Assembly: GCA_963732695.1 (NCBI GenBank)
Contig: CAVTAP010000001.1
Coordinates: 1 to 64,000 of the forward strand
Source of the DNA: CADEDH01 sp963732695
GTDB taxonomy: Bacteria > Actinomycetota > Acidimicrobiia > Acidimicrobiales > SZUA-35
Length of the DNA: 64,000 nucleotides
Direction of reading: 5' to 3'
Shown piece by piece: positions 58,907-64,000 of this stretch (positions are counted from its first letter, which is position 1; every line of letters begins with the position of its first letter). The position numbers and the translations under genes were made by a program. Under the pieces are notes generated by a model. The model did no database searches. It worked only from the letters and a program-made list of their open reading frames with translations, and was not told the DNA's origin.

Positions 58907-58912
58907 TAGGGT
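58907..58912 (+). promoter_or_regulatory. TAGGGT -10 box, leaderless type
   Basis: TAGGGT ends five bases before GTG 58918. Confidence 0.5.
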
Positions 58913-58917
58913 TTGGC

Positions 58918-59925
58918 GTGGCTCGGTCGACAAACGGGGATCTCAAGGTGCGTCGAGCTGGCCCTGATGATCAGGACGCGGTGCTCGACGTCTGTGCCCG
59001 CGCGCTCCAATGGGCCGGTGATGGCCGAGATGCCGACTTCTTTCACTGGAAGCACCACCAGAACCACTTCGGCTCGTCGCCCGTGTGGGTGGCGGAGGAC
59101 CTCGTCGACGGTCAGCCGGCTGTCGTCGGGGTCCGGGTGATGATGCTGTGGGAACTTCGTCGCCCATCGGACGGTACGACGCTTCGGACGGCGCGAGCCG
59201 TCGACACCGCGACGCTCCCCAGCCATCAGGGCCGCGGCATCTTCTCCACGCTCACGCTGGCCGCTGTCGAGGCGCTGACTGACGAGGGGCGGCATGCCAT
59301 CTTCAACACGCCCAACGCCAAGAGCGGCCCGGGGTATCTGAAGATGGGGTGGTCGAGCCTCGGACGCGTGCCGGTGCGGGCGCGGCCGAGAGGGCCCCGG
59401 GCGGTAGCGGCGATGGCGCGCGGCCGTACAGCGGCCGAGCGCTGGGGATTGCCGTGCGAGGTGGGCCTGGCGCCGTCGCTGGCGCTGGCCGACGCGGCGC
59501 GGATCGAAACACTGCTGGCGGCCCTCCCGCTGCCGGTTCGTTGGCACACCCCGATGAGCGTCGGCTATCTCCGTTGGCGAACCGGGTTCGAGCCGCTGCA
59601 GTGCCGCGTTGCCCTCATCGGCTCCGAGGTGGAGGACGGGCTGATCGTGTTCCGGGTCAGACAGCGGGGTGGTCTCCGCCAACTCAGCCTGCTGCACGTG
59701 TTGGGCCCTGTGGGCGGGCCGTCCCCCCGTCGGGCTATCGGCCGGCTGCTCGGGGCCACCGGCAGCGACCTGGCGATGGCCACCGGCACCGAAGCGGGGC
59801 TGCGGGCCATGCTGGTCCCGGTGCCCCGGATCGGTCCCCAGCTGGTTTGGCGCCCGCTGGCCGATCCGGGCGTGCCGTCCCCGGCGGACCTGTCACTACC
59901 ACTCGGAGCCCTGGAGCTCTTCTGA
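58918..59925 (+). CDS. GNAT-type acyltransferase of a surface-sugar locus
   Basis: 335 residues. The N-terminal half is a GNAT domain: LKVRRAGPDDQDAVLDVCAR, VVGVRVMMLWELRRPSDGTT, then the CoA site ATLPSHQGRGIFSTLTLAAV and AIFNTPNAKSGPGYLKMGWS. The C-terminal half is a second alpha/beta domain without clear motifs. Similar proteins occur in polysaccharide clusters and may acylate sugars or sugar nucleotides. GTG 58918 is chosen for the TAGGGT box; an upstream ATG at 58825 would add 31 unconserved residues. Divergent from the dehydratase/aminotransferase pair. Confidence 0.8.
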   Translation: MARSTNGDLKVRRAGPDDQDAVLDVCARALQWAGDGRDADFFHWKHHQNHFGSSPVWVAEDLVDGQPAVVGVRVMMLWELRRPSDGTTLRTARAVDTATLPSHQGRGIFSTLTLAAVEALTDEGRHAIFNTPNAKSGPGYLKMGWSSLGRVPVRARPRGPRAVAAMARGRTAAERWGLPCEVGLAPSLALADAARIETLLAALPLPVRWHTPMSVGYLRWRTGFEPLQCRVALIGSEVEDGLIVFRVRQRGGLRQLSLLHVLGPVGGPSPRRAIGRLLGATGSDLAMATGTEAGLRAMLVPVPRIGPQLVWRPLADPGVPSPADLSLPLGALELF

Positions 59926-60666
59926 GCTCGCCCGGCCGGCGAGCATGGCCGCCGCCGCCAGTAGCAGCGCCGCCGAGGTCATCGACAGAGCCACCGCCGA
60001 GGAGGAGACGGTCCCTGCCACCCGGGCCCCCACCACGGTGGCCCCGGCGGCCGAGGCCGGACCCATGGCGCTCAGCCGGCGGGGGAGCCGGGGCGCTGGC
60101 AGCGACGACCCGATCGACCCCAGCGCCAGGCCGCACGCGACGCCCAGCAGGCTGGAGGGGCGTCCTGTCCCGCCGATGATCCCGAGCCAGGTGATCAACA
60201 CGGCGAGGACGGCTGCGCTCAGCGGATCGAACGGCTTCACCCATCCGAGCATGGCCGCCAGGGCCACCACGCACAGCGGCCCCGGGGCGAGACGCAGCAA
60301 ACCGGTCTCGGGAATGCACAGGAACGCACCCATCGACAGAGCCGCCAGCTCCACGGTGGCCCACCGGCCCCGCTCGTCGTCACCCCGGGCTCGGAAGGCG
60401 GAGACGGAGAACAGCGCCAGGCCGGCGGCGACAGCGACGACGGTGGGGGACGGGTACGCCAACGCTTGGCCGCGCAGGAAGCGCGCCGGCGGCACGTCGG
60501 CCAGGGGCGCGGTGGCGGCGGCCGCCGCCACCACGGCGGCGATGGTGGGTAACCGCGGCGTGAAGCGGGTGCTGGCCGCCAGGAGCGCAGCGCAGGCCCA
60601 AGCGGAGATCACCCCGGAGATGGCGGTGGCGATGAGCGGATCGTCGATCGGTCCGAGCGTAGCCAC
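59896..60666 (-). CDS. Multi-pass membrane protein, unknown
   Basis: 256 residues, Ala-rich, about eight predicted membrane segments (for example AISGVISAWACAALLAASTR, PTVVAVAAGLALFSVSAFRA, PLCVVALAAMLGWVKPFDPL, AAVLAVLITWLGIIG). GTG start at 60666. The stop overlaps the end of the GNAT gene on the other strand by 30 bases. No transporter or glycosyltransferase motif is evident. The location suggests a link to surface-sugar synthesis, but that is only context. Confidence 0.6.
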   Translation of the reverse strand: MATLGPIDDPLIATAISGVISAWACAALLAASTRFTPRLPTIAAVVAAAAATAPLADVPPARFLRGQALAYPSPTVVAVAAGLALFSVSAFRARGDDERGRWATVELAALSMGAFLCIPETGLLRLAPGPLCVVALAAMLGWVKPFDPLSAAVLAVLITWLGIIGGTGRPSSLLGVACGLALGSIGSSLPAPRLPRRLSAMGPASAAGATVVGARVAGTVSSSAVALSMTSAALLLAAAAMLAGRASSEELQGSEW

Positions 60667-60679
60667 CGTGTGCTAAACG

Positions 60680-61228
60680 GTGCGGGTGTCGCAGGCTCAA
60701 CCCGAACCCGACCGGACCGCCCTTGTGGCGTCCATCCACGCCACGCCCACCCTGCTGGTGCTGGCGGTGACCGGCGGCGGGGTGGCGGCGGTGACCGATC
60801 TGCTCGGCGTGCCCGGGGCGTCGCGCACGGTGTTGGAGGTGCTCGTGCCCTACGCCGCGACCTCGTTGCGGGAGCTGACCGGTCCGGGGCCGGAGGAGGC
60901 GGGCGCCGGTGCCGTCTCGCAGGCCACGGCCGAGGCCATGGCCGCCGCCTGCCTGGCCCGGGCCCGCCACCTCGCCCCCGACGCCCCCGACGACGCCGTG
61001 ATCGGCGTGGCCTGCACCGCCGCCCTGGTGACGGACCGCCCCCGGCGGGGGGCCCACCGGGCCCACCTGGCCGTCGCCCGGCCCGACGGGGCGGGTGGCG
61101 TTGAGCTGAGCCATCAGCTGGTCGAGCTGGAGAAGGGTCGCTTCGACCGGGTGGGGGAGGACCGGTCGGTGGCCGATGCCGTGCTGGCCCTGATCGCCAC
61201 GGCGTGCGGCGCCGCATCGGGCCTCTGA
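60680..61228 (+). CDS. CinA C-terminal domain-like protein
   Basis: 182 residues with the amidohydrolase fold of CinA-C (nicotinamide-mononucleotide deamidase): LLVLAVTGGGVAAVTDLLGV near the start, TVLEVLVPYAATSLRELTG, AEAMAAACLARARHLAP and VIGVACTAALVTDRPRRGAH. Conserved serine and arginine positions are only partly visible, so enzymatic activity is unproven. GTG at 60680 or 60686. It is divergent from the membrane protein, with 13 bases between starts. Confidence 0.7.
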   Translation: MRVSQAQPEPDRTALVASIHATPTLLVLAVTGGGVAAVTDLLGVPGASRTVLEVLVPYAATSLRELTGPGPEEAGAGAVSQATAEAMAAACLARARHLAPDAPDDAVIGVACTAALVTDRPRRGAHRAHLAVARPDGAGGVELSHQLVELEKGRFDRVGEDRSVADAVLALIATACGAASGL

Positions 61229-61307
61229 GCGGGCCAGCTATCGTTCGAACGAGCCTCCGCCCGGCCGACCGACCGGCCGGGCACCGACCGACGAGGAGCT
61301 CCCCATC

Positions 61308-62624
61308 GTGACCGACGGCTACGACCGGATCCGCGTGCTCTGGCCCGACCACCTCGGGATCGCCCGGGGCAAGTACCTGCCGGCCCGGCTGGCCCACAAG
61401 GGCACCAGCCACTGCGCCGCCGTGTTCGCCCTGTCCTACGACCGCTCGATGGTGCCCGCCCCCGGCTCGTTCCTGCTCGACGGCATGCCCGACGTCGAGT
61501 CCACCTTCGATCCCGAGAGCGTGAAGCCGGGCTGGGAGGACGACCGCACCGGGGTGGCCGTCGGCAGCCTCAGCATGCACGGCCAGCCCTACCCCTACTC
61601 GGCCCGCTACGCCCTCCAGCAGGCCATCGCCGACTGGGGTGCGCTCGGCCTGCGGCCCAAGGTGGGTATCGAGCTCGAAGCCTACGTGCTGGAGCCCAAC
61701 GGCGACGGCGGCTGGCAGCGCTGGCAGACGCCCCGGGCCTTCGTCTACGGCACCGGCCTGGCCGCCGACCCCGTGGGTGTGATCGACGACATCATGCGCA
61801 CGGCCGAGGCCAGCCAGTTCAAGGTGGAGTCGATCAACGCCGAGTTCGACGAGGCCCAATTCGAGCTGACGCTGGAGTACGACGACGCACTGGCCGCCGC
61901 CGACGACGCCTTCCTGTTCCGGGTGCTGGCCCGGGAGGTCGCCCTGTCGCACGGACTCGACCTGACGTTCCTGGGCAAGCCCTTCGCCGAGCTGTCGGGC
62001 AGCGGGGTCCACGTGAACTTCTCGTTCGTCGACTCCACCGGCAACAACGCCCTGGCCGACCCGTCGATCTCACACGGGCTGTCGGCGGGGGCCCTCTCCT
62101 GCGTGGCCGGGCTGATCGAGCACCACCAGGGGCTGGCCGCCCTGTGCGCCCCCACCGTCAACGCCTATCGCCGGCTCCAGCCGGGTCAGATCAACGGGTA
62201 CTGGGCGAACTGGGGCTTCGAGCACCGGAGCGCGGCCAACCGGATCCCGTCGGCCCGGGGGGCCGGTACCCGGATCGAGAGCCGCCTGGCCGACGGCGCC
62301 GCCAACCTCCATCTGGCCGTGGCGGCGGTGCTCCAGGCGGCCCGCCTGGGCTACGTCAACCAGCTCGAGGCCCCCGATCCGCTCACCACCGACGGGTTGG
62401 AGGAGTCCAACACCGACGTGTGCGTGGCCGCCGATCTCGGTGCCGCCCTCGGCCACCTCAACGCCGACGAGGCGCTGCGCCAGGCCGTGGGCACCGAGGT
62501 GACCGACAACTTCCTCGCCATCAAGGAAGCCGAGTGGGAGCGCTACCTCGCCGCCGTCGGCACCCACGAACCCGGCCCCCAGGCCTCCGACTGGGAGATC
62601 GAGAACTACCTCATGTACCACTGA
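61308..62624 (+). CDS. Glutamine synthetase family protein
   Basis: 438 residues. GS fold: N-terminal beta-grasp (IRVLWPDHLGIARGKYLPAR) and catalytic domain with KVGIELEAYVLEPNGDGGWQ (first glutamate), VESINAEFDEAQFELTLEYD, FAELSGSGVHVNFSFVDSTG and WGFEHRSAANRIPSARGAGT (arginines). The usual NRxxxIRIP block is replaced by the last one, and PGQINGYWANWG precedes it, as in gamma-glutamyl-amide ligases for polyamines or other amines rather than true GlnA. GTG 61308 has GAGGAG nine bases upstream. Its 3' end overlaps the convergent PPOX gene by 14 bases. Confidence 0.88.
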   Translation: MTDGYDRIRVLWPDHLGIARGKYLPARLAHKGTSHCAAVFALSYDRSMVPAPGSFLLDGMPDVESTFDPESVKPGWEDDRTGVAVGSLSMHGQPYPYSARYALQQAIADWGALGLRPKVGIELEAYVLEPNGDGGWQRWQTPRAFVYGTGLAADPVGVIDDIMRTAEASQFKVESINAEFDEAQFELTLEYDDALAAADDAFLFRVLAREVALSHGLDLTFLGKPFAELSGSGVHVNFSFVDSTGNNALADPSISHGLSAGALSCVAGLIEHHQGLAALCAPTVNAYRRLQPGQINGYWANWGFEHRSAANRIPSARGAGTRIESRLADGAANLHLAVAAVLQAARLGYVNQLEAPDPLTTDGLEESNTDVCVAADLGAALGHLNADEALRQAVGTEVTDNFLAIKEAEWERYLAAVGTHEPGPQASDWEIENYLMYH

Positions 62625-63267
62625 CGGTTGGTCTGAAGTTGCTGACGTGGTCGGGCACCGGGACGTCCATGCGCATGGCGGGGTCGGTGACCGGGGTGCC
62701 GTAGGTGGTGACGAGGGGGACGACGCCGGCCCAGATCGGGAGCTCGTAGTCTTCCTCGTCGTCGCCGGGAGGACCGGAGCGGATCTTGGCCGACGCCTCG
62801 GTGAGGGTCAGGCGGATCACCGACGTGCCCTTCACCTCCTTGTCGCTCATCGGCCGCAGGGAGGGGATCCGGCCCGGGGTCAGCTTCTCCACCAGGGCGT
62901 CGAGGGCGGCCGCCTTCTCACCTTCGTCGGTCACCTTCTCGGCCTGGCCCAGCACCACCACCGAGCGGTAGTTGATCGAGTGGTGGAAGGCCGAGCGGGC
63001 CAGCACGAACCCGTCGACCAGGGTGACGGTGACGCAGATCTCCTGAGTGGTGGCACCCCGAAGCATCCGGCTGGCCGGCGACCCGTGGAGGATGAGGTGA
63101 TCGCCCACCCGGGCCTGGAGGGTGGGGATGACCACCGGGCTGCCGTCCACCACCATGCCCACGTGGCACAGGTAGGCCTCGTCGAGGATGGCGTCGATCG
63201 TCTCCCGGTCGTAGCGGCCCCGGTCGGCCAGCCGCTTGACGGTGGTGCGTTCGGTCTGGACGGTCAC
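62611..63267 (-). CDS. Pyridoxamine 5'-phosphate oxidase-like flavin-binding protein
   Basis: 218 residues, split-barrel flavin fold. Start VQTERTTVKRLADRGRYDRE, then LDEAYLCHVGMVVDGSPVVI, LILHGSPASRMLRGATTQEI and FHHSINYRSVVVLGQAEKVT follow the pattern of flavin-nucleotide-binding PPOX proteins (NimA-like). They bind FMN or F420 and reduce small molecules. GTG 63267 has AGGAGG upstream and overlaps the rhodanese stop (GTGA), so it is the second gene of that operon. Confidence 0.87.
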   Translation of the reverse strand: MTVQTERTTVKRLADRGRYDRETIDAILDEAYLCHVGMVVDGSPVVIPTLQARVGDHLILHGSPASRMLRGATTQEICVTVTLVDGFVLARSAFHHSINYRSVVVLGQAEKVTDEGEKAAALDALVEKLTPGRIPSLRPMSDKEVKGTSVIRLTLTEASAKIRSGPPGDDEEDYELPIWAGVVPLVTTYGTPVTDPAMRMDVPVPDHVSNFRPTVSGT

Positions 63268-63729
63268 GGCCGAACCTCCTGCCCTTCCTGCTCTGATGGG
63301 GCCTGTTCTGACGGGGTGGTGCCGGGCACGAGGGTGAAGCCCTCGTCGAGCCAGCCGGTGACGCCGCCGATCATCTTCTTCACTCGTCGTCCCAGCTCGG
63401 CCAGGCGGAGGGCGGCCCGGTCGGCGCCGTTGCAGTGGGGGCCGGCGCAATAGACGACGAAGCTCGCGTTGGTCGCCGAACCCGGCCAGCGTCGCCTCGT
63501 TGATCCCCCGGTGGGCCAGGCTCAGTGCCCCGTCCACGTGGCCGGCGGCGTAGGCCTGGGCCGAGCGGACGTCGAGCAGCACGAAGTCGGCCGGGCCGTG
63601 GGCCAGGGCGTCGTGCACGTCCCAACAGTCGGTCTCGTAGGCCAGCAGCGAGGCGAAGTGGCGGGCGGCATCGGCCGGGGGAGCGGGGGCCACGGCCATC
63701 ACGGCCGAGGCGTCGGTATCGGTGGGCAT
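63264..63729 (-). pseudogene. Rhodanese-like protein, one frameshift
   Basis: From ATG 63729 the frame reads through SLLAYETDCWDVHDALAHGP, FVLLDVRSAQAYAAGHVDGA and LSLAHRGINEATLAGFG, a normal rhodanese N-half. Near 63480 it shifts: the active-site block ASFVVYCAGPHCNGADRAAL, then KMIGGVTGWLDEGFTLVPG and the stop at 63264 lie in another frame. One base explains it. The catalytic cysteine is in VYCAGPHCNGA. If intact, it would move sulfur from a donor to an acceptor. It is the first gene of the operon with the PPOX protein and is divergent from a GntR regulator. Confidence 0.82.
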
Positions 63730-63764
63730 GGGCTTGGTCTCTCTTCCGCTTGCTTGTGCTTCAA

Positions 63765-63778
63765 ATGTATTGATACAT
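63765..63778. promoter_or_regulatory. Dyad operator 1, GntR-type
   Basis: ATGTAT-TG-ATACAT is a perfect dyad with the GT...AC pattern bound by GntR-family proteins, 35 bases before the rhodanese ATG. Confidence 0.65.
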
Positions 63779-63786
63779 TCAGCTCT

Positions 63787-63800
63787 ATGTATCAATGCAT
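63787..63800. promoter_or_regulatory. Dyad operator 2, GntR-type
   Basis: ATGTAT-CA-ATGCAT repeats the dyad with one mismatch, eight bases from operator 1, on the side of the GntR gene. The two together form a larger inverted repeat. Confidence 0.6.
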
Positions 63801-63839
63801 TGCCTGGCCCACTGTAGGGGTCGCCCCGGGCGGAGTCCA

Positions 63840-64000
63840 GTGACATCGCCGGTGCGCACCGCCGCCGACCTGGTGGCCCTGCTGGAGCAGCGGATCGGGG
63901 CCGGCATCCTGGCCCCCGGCGCCCGGCTCGATCCGGTGCGGGCCCTGGCCGCCGATCTGGGGCTCGCCCCCAACACCGTGGCTGCCGCCTACCGGGTGCT
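63840..64000 (+). CDS. GntR-family transcriptional regulator, cut by window end
   Basis: The first 53 residues are present from GTG 63840. RTAADLVALLEQRIGAGILA and PVRALAADLGLAPNTVAAAY are the winged-helix DNA-binding domain of the GntR family. The effector domain is beyond the window, so the subfamily (YtrA, MocR or other) is open. It probably represses both itself and the divergent rhodanese-PPOX operon through the two dyads just upstream. Confidence 0.85.
   Translation, partial: MTSPVRTAADLVALLEQRIGAGILAPGARLDPVRALAADLGLAPNTVAAAYRV

Overview
The window is a high-GC actinobacterial chromosome piece, most likely from the class Acidimicrobiia or a close relative. That rests on gene content (mycothiol-dependent isomerase family, F420-dependent LLM oxidoreductase, glucosyl-3-phosphoglycerate synthase next to a FolP2-like protein, DUF427, many CoA-linked lipid enzymes) and on a repeated TANNNT box 5-8 bases before start codons, the signature of actinobacterial leaderless transcripts. 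No rRNA, tRNA or CRISPR array was recognised.

Bases 1 to about 22,100 are an accessory region. It has visibly lower and uneven GC, small genes of unrelated families in both orientations, several frame-shifted genes, a 39-copy heptanucleotide tandem repeat, and about 18 copies of a ~110 bp imperfect palindrome. All copies point the same way. From about 12.1 to 20.3 kb they separate ten consecutive one-gene modules: unknown protein, YYE-ending 74-residue protein, small membrane protein, ankyrin-GNAT fusion, lone ClpX-type zinc finger, DUF4259, unknown protein, SDR, metallo-beta-lactamase-fold protein, cupin. This is the architecture of an integron gene-cassette array (attC-like sites without a visible integrase), but the core bases are not canonical. 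It is the most interesting part of the window. Also here: a BenE-like pseudogene, three GYD-domain proteins, a SARP/NB-ARC regulator divergent from a methyltransferase plus GYD gene, and a berberine-bridge-type FAD oxidase.

Bases 22,230 to 37,600 return to very high-GC, densely packed genes: acyl-CoA dehydrogenase, DUF427 protein, an FtsH-like membrane protease, a MalT-like LuxR regulator, a three-gene ABC exporter operon, a 2-hydroxyacid dehydrogenase, an MFS carrier, an IS110 remnant, an MBL hydrolase, an F420-dependent oxidoreductase, a beta-carbonic anhydrase, a VOC protein and a hydroxypyruvate-isomerase-like TIM barrel. Between 33 and 37 kb several short genes look internally deleted (SRPBCC, CAP domain).

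Bases 37,600 to 54,900 hold a xanthine-dehydrogenase-type molybdenum subunit coupled to a double GNAT protein, a FolP2-like/gamma-glutamylcyclotransferase pair divergent from GpgS, a SulP transporter followed by a Bcp peroxiredoxin, an acyl-CoA carboxylase beta chain, a fused double CaiB-type CoA transferase, an ECF sigma/anti-sigma pair, a ThDP enzyme and an SDR. Long palindromes sharing GTTCGAAC-type arms lie between genes at 47.3, 51.5 and 52.3 kb.

Bases 54,900 to 64,000 carry a TesB-type thioesterase, a surface-sugar module (PglF/CapD-type dehydratase with an N-terminal frameshift, overlapping DegT aminotransferase, divergent GNAT), a multi-pass membrane protein, a CinA-C protein, a glutamine-synthetase-family enzyme, and a rhodanese-PPOX operon divergent from a GntR regulator with two dyad operators between them.
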